A program made the translations under genes and the position numbers. 54,154 bases of DNA from a virus. Shown here piece by piece: positions 33,397 through 40,395 of this stretch (its first letter is position 1; each line of letters starts with the position of its first letter). The notes beneath the pieces were generated by a model. The model saw only the letters and a list, made by a program, of their open reading frames with translations, was not told the origin of the DNA and ran no database searches. Location of the stretch: the IMG/VR virus record IMGVR_UViG_3300015371_000048, positions 1 through 54,154 of that record. One strand, written 5' to 3'.

Positions 33397-34022
33397 TAGA
33401 ACACCGCCGATCTAAACGGTGCCTGAATACGGGGCTGACGAGACTCATTGTTGCGGTTTAGTGGTTGAGCAATATAACCAAACAGTTGCATGGGCATCTT
33501 GTAGCCACCAGTGCCATCGGCATAAGCTCCGCCACCAGAGGACTGCTGGTATTGCCTAGCAACTACTACTCCAGAGCTGGTGTCACCATTGGAGACCAAA
33601 CCATCAGAGTTAGCGGTAACGGCGTAGATGGTGCCCTTCTCCAAATACACAGGCGTATAGAAATACACCGTGACAGGATTCTTCCCAATGCCTGGGTCTT
33701 TGGGTGTCCGACCACTCGCTAAGTAGGTCAAGGAGGCAGGCGTTACTCCAGTGGGATTAGTGACAATGCCCATCAATGTATTAGAGGCAATGCCTACGTC
33801 AAAGGGTGTGGTGTAGATAACGCACCCAGTGCAGATAATGGGCTGAGTTAACGTAAAGGGCGAAGCTTGCGCTAATGCAGTGTGGGCTTCCGACCCGCCG
33901 TTGACAATTGCTCCGACTACTGAACCTGGATACAGTCTGGGCTGATTGCGTAAGGTATTGGGAACAGGCCGAGTAGGACGAAGATTGAATCCCCGTCCTG
34001 GCCTATTACCTGATGGCCTCAA
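33396..34022 (-). CDS. Tail surface protein with shared basic N-terminus
   Basis: A 208-residue protein starting RPSGNRPGRGFNLRPTRP, related to the starts of the next two genes. The rest is beta-rich: SPFTLTQPIICTGCVIYTTP, VYLEKGTIYAVTANSDGLVS and a Gly/Ser-rich loop before YKMPMQLFGYIAQPLN. This pattern resembles a jelly-roll or choice-of-anchor type beta domain often seen in phage structural proteins. It overlaps the upstream gene by 4 nt. No enzymatic motif is visible. Confidence 0.75.
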   Translation of the reverse strand: MRPSGNRPGRGFNLRPTRPVPNTLRNQPRLYPGSVVGAIVNGGSEAHTALAQASPFTLTQPIICTGCVIYTTPFDVGIASNTLMGIVTNPTGVTPASLTYLASGRTPKDPGIGKNPVTVYFYTPVYLEKGTIYAVTANSDGLVSNGDTSSGVVVARQYQQSSGGGAYADGTGGYKMPMQLFGYIAQPLNRNNESRQPRIQAPFRSAVF

Positions 34023-34603
34023 TTGGTCGCTCGCATAAACGTAGCTCGCCTACTACGAGCTTGCTGCATCCGCAGAATGACCGTCTCGTTGTCAAGAGTG
34101 AAGTCATCTAGCCGAATAGCGCCGCCATAATCCCTAAGACCGTGCTTGGTGGCAGTGTTATTAAAAGATTGGGTCGTCTGTCCTACCTGAGAGCCATTGC
34201 GAAAGATTGTAATAAGATTGCCCTGAGTAATAACTTGAATGACATCCCCTGAAGAGACCGCAGGCATGCCAGTAATGATCTGAGTGTAAGAGCCTGACTG
34301 GACTCGATAGAGCAGCATCTGGCCTGAGTCACACTCGGTGAACCAGAGGTTATTTAAATCAACTGCTCGAAAGGTAATACCACCACCAGACGAGGTACCA
34401 CCGGTAACTACAAGCTGCGCGGTGATATTAGCTGAGCCAGTATCTACTGTCGCAAAAGCTTGTGTACCCGGGGAGTAGTTTCGGGCCTTGTTGGTGTCGA
34501 TACCCCAGGTGCCATTTAAGGCAGTCCAGGTCTGACCAGTGTCGGCAGTGCCTAGGCTAGAAGAGTTATCTGCCCTGTTGAAGGCGTCTGAGAGTGTCGC
34601 CAC
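34019..34603 (-). CDS. Concanavalin-like (LamG-type) tail adhesin
   Basis: A 194-residue protein with a compact lectin/glucanase-like beta sandwich: SDAFNRADNSSSLGTADTGQ at the start, GGGITFRAVDLNNLWFTECD in the middle, and ITIFRNGSQVGQTTQSFNNT followed by KHGLRDYGGAIRLDDFTLDN at the end. This is the typical layout of LamG-type domains in bacteriophage tails. The final 17 residues (QQARSRRATFMRATN) are basic and resemble the C-terminus of the protein at 27327-29045. Start is GTG. Carbohydrate binding is likely but unproven. Confidence 0.8.
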   Translation of the reverse strand: MATLSDAFNRADNSSSLGTADTGQTWTALNGTWGIDTNKARNYSPGTQAFATVDTGSANITAQLVVTGGTSSGGGITFRAVDLNNLWFTECDSGQMLLYRVQSGSYTQIITGMPAVSSGDVIQVITQGNLITIFRNGSQVGQTTQSFNNTATKHGLRDYGGAIRLDDFTLDNETVILRMQQARSRRATFMRATN

Positions 34604-34612
34604 CTCAACGGA

Positions 34613-35056
34613 CTACTCTTCAAAGGTGATGTACGCCGTAGTGTTCACGGTAGCCGGTGCATTGCAACGAATACCAATACGACCAGAGACCCCCACCACA
34701 GGCTCACGACCAAGCGGGAACTGCATCACAAAGAGGCCACCCGCAGGCGTGACATACCAAGACCGAAGGATGTCGCCAGCAGTGGGCTCGGCAGTAAATG
34801 TCTTGAGCGCGGTGGCAATAGCCGTCTCAGTCTGTGGGTTCTCATAGACAAAGGTCAGTGAGGAGCTTGTCCCAGCTGTGGTCTGCCTTAAGAGATCAAC
34901 AGCAACGGGGGTAGCTGAGCCCGACGTACCATCGAAGGAGACACCAATCTCCACGATGCGCACTGGCTTGGAGGAGCTAGCAACCACCTGAACAATGGTC
35001 TTGGTAGTAGACGCAGACAGCGCAACTGCTGAGTCCCTAGCGGTATACAGGGCCAT
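34613..35056 (-). CDS. Small beta-rich tail/virion protein
   Basis: A 147-residue protein with ASTTKTIVQVVASSSKPVRI, VEIGVSFDGTSGSATPVAVD and AGGLFVMQFPLGREPVVGV. Proteins of this pattern are frequent in phage tail regions and look like small trimeric or jelly-roll surface subunits. The gene sits in the same coupled run as the lectin-like tail proteins (10 nt from the next gene, abutting the previous one). No specific function is recognised. Confidence 0.75.
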   Translation of the reverse strand: MALYTARDSAVALSASTTKTIVQVVASSSKPVRIVEIGVSFDGTSGSATPVAVDLLRQTTAGTSSSLTFVYENPQTETAIATALKTFTAEPTAGDILRSWYVTPAGGLFVMQFPLGREPVVGVSGRIGIRCNAPATVNTTAYITFEE

Positions 35057-35428
35057 TTATGTTGCTCCCATGACGAGTTGTCCTGCGCTAAAAGTTACGG
35101 TATCACCAGGTGCAACAACGATGGCTGTTGGTGTAGGGGCATAAAAGAATCTATTACCACTAGCCACATCATCATGGACACCTGCGCCCTGAACTGTGCA
35201 GGCTGGCATCCCGATAAAGGACACATTGCTCGTGGTGGTAGTAGTAAATTGGTTGGTAGCTACTGCAGGTAAGACAAGCGTCTGTCGTGAGTACGAGCCA
35301 CCTGTGATCTCGATGAGACACTCAGTGTCGGCATACAGAGACAGGTAGAGATTGTCTGGTGCCACAAAGACGGTTGCGCCAGTGATGTGGTCGATCACTT
35401 TAGCTGCGAGATACTGATCGGTAGGCAT
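35057..35428 (-). CDS. Small tail/fibre protein, GGSYxRQ family copy
   Basis: A 123-residue protein with EITGGSYSRQTLVLP and NVSFIGMPACTVQGAGVHDD, matching the family also present at 26961-27323 and 45533-45925. The N-terminal helical part (DQYLAAKVIDHITGATVFV) and a C-terminal strand (PGDTVTFSAGQLVMG) complete the module. It shares a base with the upstream gene, itself a longer relative. It is probably a tail-tip or fibre attachment subunit. Confidence 0.8.
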   Translation of the reverse strand: MPTDQYLAAKVIDHITGATVFVAPDNLYLSLYADTECLIEITGGSYSRQTLVLPAVATNQFTTTTTSNVSFIGMPACTVQGAGVHDDVASGNRFFYAPTPTAIVVAPGDTVTFSAGQLVMGAT

Positions 35429-35877
35429 CAGACCACGATTCCAGACTGAGGACCAGAGAGGGAGACAGTTAGTCCGCCTCTAGGCACGATGAACTCTGCC
35501 CCTGCGGCAACGATCTGGGGAACAGCGAAGTCACCATAGAGATAGCAGTTGCCAATCAGCCCTGGATCATCCACTAAGGCCCAATTCCGCACTGTGCCCC
35601 AGCTGAAGGCCGCTAGCCCGAAGTTCATGTCATCACCAGAGACTACAAAGCCGCCATCAGCCAGATCCCAGGCAGGAGCAACCTGGCGTGAGTATCCGGT
35701 AGCGCCATAGGTGGGATCAGTGACCTTGACCTCTACCTCTAGCGCTAAGATAGTGCCATCAAAGCCTTGATCTGCATCATTGGTTAACAATGCCACATAT
35801 AAGGTCGGCAGTGCAACCCCAGCAAAGAGTGCATTGAGGAATGCATCGCGCCCATAGTCAGTGACGTCATTCGCCAT
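35428..35877 (-). CDS. Small tail/fibre protein, divergent GYSRQ family copy
   Basis: A 149-residue protein: YGRDAFLNALFAGVALPTLY, VALLTNDADQG, YGATGYSRQVAPAWDLADGG and AFSWGTVRNWALVDDPGLIG. It is a longer and more divergent relative of the adjacent GGSYxRQ protein. The ATG at 35877 is preferred over an in-frame ATG 60 nt upstream because GGTGAG precedes it and it overlaps the stop of a small zinc-ribbon gene by 11 nt. Likely virion tail component. Confidence 0.78.
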   Translation of the reverse strand: MANDVTDYGRDAFLNALFAGVALPTLYVALLTNDADQGFDGTILALEVEVKVTDPTYGATGYSRQVAPAWDLADGGFVVSGDDMNFGLAAFSWGTVRNWALVDDPGLIGNCYLYGDFAVPQIVAAGAEFIVPRGGLTVSLSGPQSGIVV

Positions 35878-36037
35878 AGAGCTCACCATCTTGGTGATCT
35901 GGGTTAGTGCAGTCCTCGTAGTTCCACCCTGCATCACATTTATGCATGATGACGTTATCGTCCAAGAAGAGGGCTAGCTGATTGTCTGTTGAGTGGATCT
36001 TCAGGCCACACTTGCAACAGGTGTAATCAAAGCTCAC
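35867..36037 (-). CDS. Small zinc-ribbon-like protein, 56 aa
   Basis: A short gene in the gap between two tail genes. The GTG at 36037 overlaps the upstream TGA (GTGA) and the gene ends in a TGA overlapping the next ATG by 11 nt. The protein starts MSFDYTCCKCGLKIHSTDNQ and continues with a second pair of cysteines (HKC, EDC), a C-C-C...C...C layout suitable for zinc. The tight coupling on both sides and cysteine spacing support a real gene. Role unknown. Confidence 0.68.
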   Translation of the reverse strand: MSFDYTCCKCGLKIHSTDNQLALFLDDNVIMHKCDAGWNYEDCTNPDHQDGELYGE

Positions 36038-36477
36038 AACACACCAACCTTGGGCACAGGCGAACGCGGCACAGTTAAGTTAACTTGGAACTGATTGGCC
36101 ACGAAGCGGTTGCCTTCCCACTTCATGCCATAGTCGGCTGTCTCGCAGGCATACACCCGATAGACGCCATTGACGCTGATCAGGATGTCAAAGTTGCTCT
36201 GTAGGACCGCAGCGATGAGCGCATCTACGTTGCCCTGGACCTCTACGTTGTTGTCCCCGAACACCTCTACGATGATGTTCTCCATGACTTTATTACGCTT
36301 GCGATAGGTGGTGATCTCATCATCCTGATAGATCGAACCCACCTGATTGCGCTGCCAGGTGACCTGTGCACCGAATGAACCAGGCGCAATAGCGTAGTTC
36401 ACGTGGTCATTGATGTTCAGATAGCCCAGCCCGAGTTGTGTCCGGGTGAGCTGAACATCAAGGTCTACATCTACCAC
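36034..36477 (-). CDS. Virion-associated protein of unknown function
   Basis: A 147-residue protein starting at a GTG after AAGGAGCAAC. It has acidic N-terminal VDVDLDVQLTRTQLGLGYLN, a central VTWQRNQVGSIYQDDEITTY and a C-terminal YGMKWEGNRFVANQFQVNLT. The pattern resembles small tail-region proteins that contain a tube-like beta core. It directly follows the 142-nt gap with a stem-loop, so it may start a separately tuned segment of the tail operon. Confidence 0.74.
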   Translation of the reverse strand: MVDVDLDVQLTRTQLGLGYLNINDHVNYAIAPGSFGAQVTWQRNQVGSIYQDDEITTYRKRNKVMENIIVEVFGDNNVEVQGNVDALIAAVLQSNFDILISVNGVYRVYACETADYGMKWEGNRFVANQFQVNLTVPRSPVPKVGVL

Positions 36478-36492
36478 GTTGCTCCTTATAGG

Positions 36493-36530
36493 GCCGGGAG
36501 GAGCGTTGCCCAGTGAACACCCCTCCCGGC
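36493..36530 (-). terminator. Stem-loop in 142-nt intergenic gap
   Basis: A perfect 9-bp inverted repeat (GCCGGGAGG and CCTCCCGGC) with a 20-nt loop lies in the longest intergenic gap of the window, 36478-36619. On the minus strand it is followed by CCTATAAGGAG, not a U-run, and it stands just before the ribosome site of the next gene. It may be an attenuator, an RNA processing site or a terminator without a U tract. I see no convincing promoter in the rest of the gap. Confidence 0.55.
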
Positions 36531-36619
36531 TTATTCAATTGTCTTGGGCTTGTCCACGCCTAGCGATTACTGTGCGTGAGCTATTTGGCACTATAGCTAA
36601 AGGAAATAGGGCCTTATGA

Positions 36620-36961
36620 CTACTGATTGTAAGTAACGTAGGTTTGCCCTGCTGAAGTGGTTGTAATGGTGCCGGTAGAGCCCGAGGTGGGGTTCCAAGC
36701 TCCAGTCTTGGTCTCTTTAGTGGCATATACCGCTTCATCACGCTCAGGCTCGTCGGTAATGAGGATCACGCTGTCCTTGGGCGCAGCAGACAAGATGCCA
36801 TTGGTCTGGATATCTAAGATCATCACCCAGTTGTCCTGTAAGACAAGCTTGCCGTAGACCTTGTGCACGCCTGAATGCACGCCTGGGTCGCTGTCTACAT
36901 AGATGGTCCAATGCTTGTTGTTGACGCCAGTAGGTTGATCGTTTTGCTTGTTGATAGCCAC
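36620..36961 (-). CDS. Virion-region protein of unknown function, 113 aa
   Basis: A 113-residue protein: NKHWTIYVDSDPGVHSGVHK, LVLQDNWVMILDIQTNG and SVILITDEPERDEAVYATKE, then a Ser/Thr/Gly-rich end. The start abuts the upstream stop. The composition is like small phage structural proteins. No recognisable motif. It is the last gene before the stem-loop gap, so it may close a transcription segment. Confidence 0.72.
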   Translation of the reverse strand: MAINKQNDQPTGVNNKHWTIYVDSDPGVHSGVHKVYGKLVLQDNWVMILDIQTNGILSAAPKDSVILITDEPERDEAVYATKETKTGAWNPTSGSTGTITTTSAGQTYVTYNQ

Positions 36962-37189
36962 TTACTCTCCAATACGGCGGGAATTGTGCATGATTGCTTG
37001 TCGTAAGGTGTCTTGAAAGGTCTCTACCATCCCTAGTGCTTCGATTGCGTGAAGTGTCGGTGTCTTGAACTCACGGTAATAGATTTGCCCATCTTGCCCA
37101 AGAACCTTGAGCAGAAAGATACCATCTACGACGAGCTCTTCATCCTTGAGTTCTGGAAGTCTGATTCCGCCCCACACAGCATCGGACAC
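36962..37189 (-). CDS. Small protein of unknown function, 75 aa
   Basis: The frame is open back to 37405 (147 residues), but that extension overlaps the zinc-finger gene at 37228-37437 and reads as its shadow. The GTG at 37189 has an AGGAGG site 5 nt upstream and follows the upstream stop by 38 nt, so I choose it. The protein (SDAVWGGIRLPELKDEELVV, then DGQIYYREFKTPTLHAIEAL) is a small mixed alpha/beta domain without known motif. Confidence 0.68.
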   Translation of the reverse strand: MSDAVWGGIRLPELKDEELVVDGIFLLKVLGQDGQIYYREFKTPTLHAIEALGMVETFQDTLRQAIMHNSRRIGE

Positions 37190-37227
37190 ATCTTCCTCCT
37201 TAGTTATCTTTGATAATACGAACCAGG

Positions 37228-37437
37228 TCAGGTAACGGGATCTGACCAGCCATCGAACCAGGACCACACTTTCCCGGTGGAGGGAAGTGGCGACTTGTGG
37301 AGCACACGCTCCCAGCAATCTCGTGAATGTCCTGCTGTGCCACCACAGAAGATCTTGTCGCCAATCTCTAGAGGAAGCGTTGGGTACTCTCCACAGAGTT
37401 GGCATTTATACGGGTTCACACGATGGCCCAGAACCAC
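37228..37437 (-). CDS. Small zinc-finger-like protein, 69 aa
   Basis: A 69-residue protein beginning with a GTG (a second GTG six codons in is also possible). It holds KCQLCGEYPTLPLEIGDKIF followed by CGGTAGHSRDC, giving a C-x2-C ... C ... H-x3-C zinc-binding pattern. The C-terminus is Trp-rich (KVWSWFDGWSDPVT). No strong ribosome site is visible. The gene lies just after the candidate small terminase. Function unknown. Confidence 0.62.
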   Translation of the reverse strand: MVLGHRVNPYKCQLCGEYPTLPLEIGDKIFCGGTAGHSRDCWERVLHKSPLPSTGKVWSWFDGWSDPVT

Positions 37438-37479
37438 ACAGTGAGCACTAAGCCCACGTAGAAGTGCAGCTCATTGACA

Positions 37480-37986
37480 CTAGGAGCCTTCCACCAGCCG
37501 TCGTAATGTCTCGACATACTGTTCTCCTGTACCTTGGATAATAATTGTCTTGTGCGTTGCGACGTCTTTGTTGATGTCGGCACTCTCCACCATACGGTGT
37601 TGCTGCGCGATTGTCTTCAGTACGAACTCAGCAGCTTTAATATCTTTCTCTACTACTGCGTCGTCCCAGTACGTTTGAATAAGCTTGTCAGTACGCTCAA
37701 GCTCAAGATCTAAGATCTGTTCCCTGAAGTTGGCATCGCGCTCCAGGGCTTCTCGTTGCTGGAAGAGCCTGACAGACATCTGCGCATGCTTGGCGTTGGG
37801 GTAGTCGCACATCTTGGCGGCTTCACGCCAGGTGTAGCCCTCCATACGGAGTCGTTGGCACCTATAGGCACGCTCAGCGTCAGACCAGTCGTCCTCGACC
37901 TCTACAAGCTCTGTAGGGGTTACTTTGCCCTCGTCAATGAGCTCAAGCTCAGACTTGACCTTTGGAGGAGGAGGCAGCTCTTGCAC
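37480..37986 (-). CDS. Candidate terminase small subunit / HTH protein
   Basis: A 168-residue protein. Residues about 40-75 form a helix-turn-helix (YRCQRLRMEGYTWREAAKMC, then AKHAQMSVRLFQQR). A long charged helix follows (LDLELERTDKLIQTYWDDAV), then KAAEFVLKTIAQQHRMV, which resembles the oligomerisation helix of small terminases (residue counts and KA(A/V)xxVLK pattern). The C-terminus TIIIQGTGEQYVETLRRLVE may contact the large subunit. No other candidate small terminase is seen in the window. The distance to the large subunit (12.7 kb) is unusual; a DNA-binding regulator is the alternative. Confidence 0.6.
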   Translation of the reverse strand: MQELPPPPKVKSELELIDEGKVTPTELVEVEDDWSDAERAYRCQRLRMEGYTWREAAKMCDYPNAKHAQMSVRLFQQREALERDANFREQILDLELERTDKLIQTYWDDAVVEKDIKAAEFVLKTIAQQHRMVESADINKDVATHKTIIIQGTGEQYVETLRRLVEGS

Positions 37987-38858
37987 TAGATCGGCGTCAC
38001 AGTCACGAGGTAGAGGATGGCACTGCCTTGGGTCGAATTGGGGTCGCCACCAACACCGCCAGCAAAGGTAGTGGGATCAGCTAACCCAGTGTCGGTGTCC
38101 ATCCCAGTGATGGTTAAGCCATTGCCGTTAGCACCTAGGTCCCCAACAAGCGTGAAAACTAACTTGGTGCCGTTATCGGTGACAGTCACCTTATCTGAGA
38201 ATGTGCTTGTCGTTGTCCCAGTAGCGGCACCAATAGCGTCAGCTAAGTCAGCCAGTGTGGTGTAAGTGTCCTGGACGATAGCAAAAGTCTCAGTGTCGTA
38301 GACGAAGTTATCGTTGGCCCCAGTTACCACTAAAGGCAGCGTAGGCGTGTTAGCTGCAGTCACAGCGGCATCAGTAGTGGCATTCGTACCATCCTGAGAC
38401 ACCACAATCTTGATGGGGTCACCAGTCAGGATCTTCTTTTCCGACTGGGCTGAGCTGTAATTGTCAAAGATATCTAGCCAAGCTGAACTAAAAGGCACAG
38501 CTCCAATATCGCCGGTCTTGAGCACCTTAAAAGCAAACCACACTGCGGCAGCTTGCGATAACGAGGGAGGCCACGCAGCAGCCAAATTAAGCGCAGTGGG
38601 CATAACCTCATCGAACCAACCATACTGGCTCTCAGTAAAGGTACTGATGTCGCAGAGCGAAGGATTATCGGCCACCCAAGGAGTATCAGCTACCACCCAG
38701 GCGTCTAACAGCACTTCTCCTGCAGTAGGGGTGTAGACCTCATAGCCAGTGAGGATGTTAGGTGAGTCATAAGCGAATGGGAATGCCCGGACTACTGGCT
38801 GCCCAGTGTTCTGCAGCACCTCTTCCACGTTCGGGCTATACCAGTTGTAGTTGCTCAC
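37986..38858 (-). CDS. Virion structural protein of unknown role
   Basis: A 290-residue acidic protein. The N-terminal half is Trp/Pro-rich and mixed (NWYSPNVEEVLQNTGQPVVR, WPPSLSQAAAVWFAFKVLKT). The C-terminal half is a Thr/Gly/Asp-rich beta region with TLADLADAIGAATG followed by a NGTKLVFTLVGDLGANGN strand, similar to flagellin hook IN-like motifs found in phage tail proteins. GTG start overlaps the upstream TGA. It is probably a tail or baseplate-associated protein; a specific role is not evident. Confidence 0.74.
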   Translation of the reverse strand: MSNYNWYSPNVEEVLQNTGQPVVRAFPFAYDSPNILTGYEVYTPTAGEVLLDAWVVADTPWVADNPSLCDISTFTESQYGWFDEVMPTALNLAAAWPPSLSQAAAVWFAFKVLKTGDIGAVPFSSAWLDIFDNYSSAQSEKKILTGDPIKIVVSQDGTNATTDAAVTAANTPTLPLVVTGANDNFVYDTETFAIVQDTYTTLADLADAIGAATGTTTSTFSDKVTVTDNGTKLVFTLVGDLGANGNGLTITGMDTDTGLADPTTFAGGVGGDPNSTQGSAILYLVTVTPI

Positions 38859-39040
38859 AGTCGCTCCATCTCCTGGATTGCCCTACGGGTGTTCCACTCA
38901 TCCAAAAGCATATCTAGCAGGTCATCATCAGGAGCACATCGCTTCATATTGGCCAACTTAATCATTGCCCTCATTAGCTCTTTGTCGCTCACATTGACCA
39001 GCTGCTCAGGCGTAACAGCGAGCTTGGTGGCCATGATCAC
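38855..39040 (-). CDS. Small helical protein, 61 aa
   Basis: A 61-residue protein of two or three helices (TPEQLVNVSDKELMRAMIKL and DDDLLDMLLDEWNTRRAIQE). The GTG at 39040 overlaps the WhiB-like stop; an ATG six nt further in is an equally possible start. It is coupled to the next gene by a 4-nt overlap. Unknown function; the proximity to the WhiB-like regulator is notable but not informative. Confidence 0.65.
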   Translation of the reverse strand: MIMATKLAVTPEQLVNVSDKELMRAMIKLANMKRCAPDDDLLDMLLDEWNTRRAIQEMERL

Positions 39041-39528
39041 ACGACCTCTTTGAACTCTTTGAGGGGGATCAATTCGACTACAGTATAAGTTAATCTACGA
39101 CTGTAACTTAATGTATTATCTCGGTTCTTGATGATGTTTTGGATAACTTGTTCTACGTCCTCTGGGTCATTCGAATCCATAATCTCCCAGATTCGCTTAC
39201 GTTGTCGAGTACTTGTGCCTGCCCAGATTCCGTACTCTTCTCGGTTGGCTTCTGGTCCCAGACCCAAGGCATTGCGCAGACATAATTCGAAGACTGGACA
39301 AGTTGCACAGATTTTCTTAGCGTCACTGAGCTTGATAGCAAGGGGTTTCTCTTCGCCATCCTCACTATCTCCGAAGAAGAAGTCATCTGTTTGCCCAGCA
39401 CAGGAGGCGTCGTCCCACCACTCTGGGTAGGGGATCCTTCGTTTCTTGGGGGGCTCATAGTCAGCATCCAGGATGGGCTCATCGTTTAAGGAGGACTGCA
39501 GGAAGAGTTCTGCTGATACCCAGCCCAT
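39037..39528 (-). CDS. WhiB-like iron-sulfur transcription factor
   Basis: A 163-residue protein with the four WhiB cysteines: C43 (DDASCAGQTD), C74 and C77 (KICATCPVFEL) and C83, that is C-x30-C-x2-C-x5-C, followed by the turn motif EYGIWAGTSTRQRKRIW and a C-terminal helical extension. WhiB-like proteins bind a 4Fe-4S cluster and act with sigma factors; they occur only in actinobacteria and their phages. The ATG at 39528, two bases after the RuvC-like stop, is preferred over a longer frame from 39564. It could redirect host transcription or regulate late genes. Confidence 0.9.
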   Translation of the reverse strand: MGWVSAELFLQSSLNDEPILDADYEPPKKRRIPYPEWWDDASCAGQTDDFFFGDSEDGEEKPLAIKLSDAKKICATCPVFELCLRNALGLGPEANREEYGIWAGTSTRQRKRIWEIMDSNDPEDVEQVIQNIIKNRDNTLSYSRRLTYTVVELIPLKEFKEVV

Positions 39529-39530
39529 CG

Positions 39531-40010
39531 TCAACCTGCTTTCAATCCGTAGAGGGCAATGCATACTGCGTCGATGTAGTTCTGATTGCCTTCACACTGC
39601 TCGTAGTAAGCAAGCTGTCGATCTTTAAGAAAGCTAGCAACATCCTCTTTGCTGAGTCCACCCTTGCCGCATACTTCCATCTTCCAGGTATCTACTGGCA
39701 CCAGCTGAGTAATTGCTGGGCACACAGAAAATAAAGCCCCAACCGTTTGGTGGAGCTTTCCATAGACTCGAAGATTCTTAGGCCCTGCTAATGGGGGCTC
39801 TTCAATGAAGATTTTATCTTTCTCATCAATAAATGTGGTGAAGTTCTTAGCTAAACTAGTGAGCTCTAGCCACCTATCACCAGGTTTTTGGTCTTCTACT
39901 TTGCCTTTGACAGGCACGCAGTGGTCGAACAACCACAATCTGCCCAGCCCAATACCGGCTAGGTGATAGCTGCGGACACCTATGTCCACACCCCATGTGA
40001 TCCGAGTCAC
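39531..40010 (-). CDS. RuvC-like Holliday junction resolvase
   Basis: A 159-residue RNase H-fold protein. The first strand WGVDIGVRSYHLAGI carries D9, IFIEEPPLAGPKNLR carries E70/E71 and QNYIDAVCIALYGLKAG carries D147, the expected acidic catalytic residues for RuvC-type resolvases. The middle segment VDTWKMEVCGKGGLSKEDV has the usual lysine-rich DNA-contact loop. Phage resolvases debranch DNA before or during packaging. The start is GTG. Placement beside tail genes is unusual but the motif set is convincing. Confidence 0.85.
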   Translation of the reverse strand: MTRITWGVDIGVRSYHLAGIGLGRLWLFDHCVPVKGKVEDQKPGDRWLELTSLAKNFTTFIDEKDKIFIEEPPLAGPKNLRVYGKLHQTVGALFSVCPAITQLVPVDTWKMEVCGKGGLSKEDVASFLKDRQLAYYEQCEGNQNYIDAVCIALYGLKAG

Positions 40011-40057
40011 ACGGCGAATGTAGCAAATAAATTACAGAGCGCAAGCACCCATTTGAA

Positions 40058-40357
40058 TTAGTCTTCGAGTGACTCAACTGTCTCGATTACAGCTAACTCA
40101 TCGATTCCTAACCGCTTGCGAAGCTCCCTGTTCTCGGTAGTGATCTGATTGATGATGGAGACCATTGTATTCTTCTCAGTGATCAGATCATTGATGCAGG
40201 CAGCAAACTGCACCTCGATATCCTCAAGGCGAGAGATTTCAGTGGTTTTAGCCTCAAGTCGTTGCTTGAGCATGCCGATATATGACTCGGGTGAGGGCTG
40301 CGGCAGCGGCGCAGGACGCTCACTGTCGTTGTGCGCATGCTCGTGGCTGTCAGACAT
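40058..40357 (-). CDS. Small coiled-coil protein after tail fibre
   Basis: A 99-residue protein starting MSDSHEHAHNDSERP. The ATG at 40357 is chosen over one at 40396 because AAGGAGAAAA directly precedes it. After a His/Asp/Pro-rich start, the body is coiled coil (LKQRLEAKTTEISRLEDIEV and INQITTENRELRKRLGIDEL) with an acidic tail. It is 38 nt downstream of the large tail fibre, so a fibre chaperone or connector is possible, but nothing in the sequence proves this. Confidence 0.7.
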   Translation of the reverse strand: MSDSHEHAHNDSERPAPLPQPSPESYIGMLKQRLEAKTTEISRLEDIEVQFAACINDLITEKNTMVSIINQITTENRELRKRLGIDELAVIETVESLED

Positions 40358-40395
40358 TTTTCTCCTTCGTTGAATCTTGCGGGTTGGGTTACTCA

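Noticed and set aside
36581-36609. CTATTT...AAATAG inverted repeat
   Set aside because: Only a 6-bp AT-rich stem with a long loop, likely chance.
36962-37405. Longer 147-residue version of the gene starting at 37189
   Set aside because: The first 72 codons overlap the zinc-finger gene in another frame, while a GTG at 37189 has an ideal AGGAGG site.
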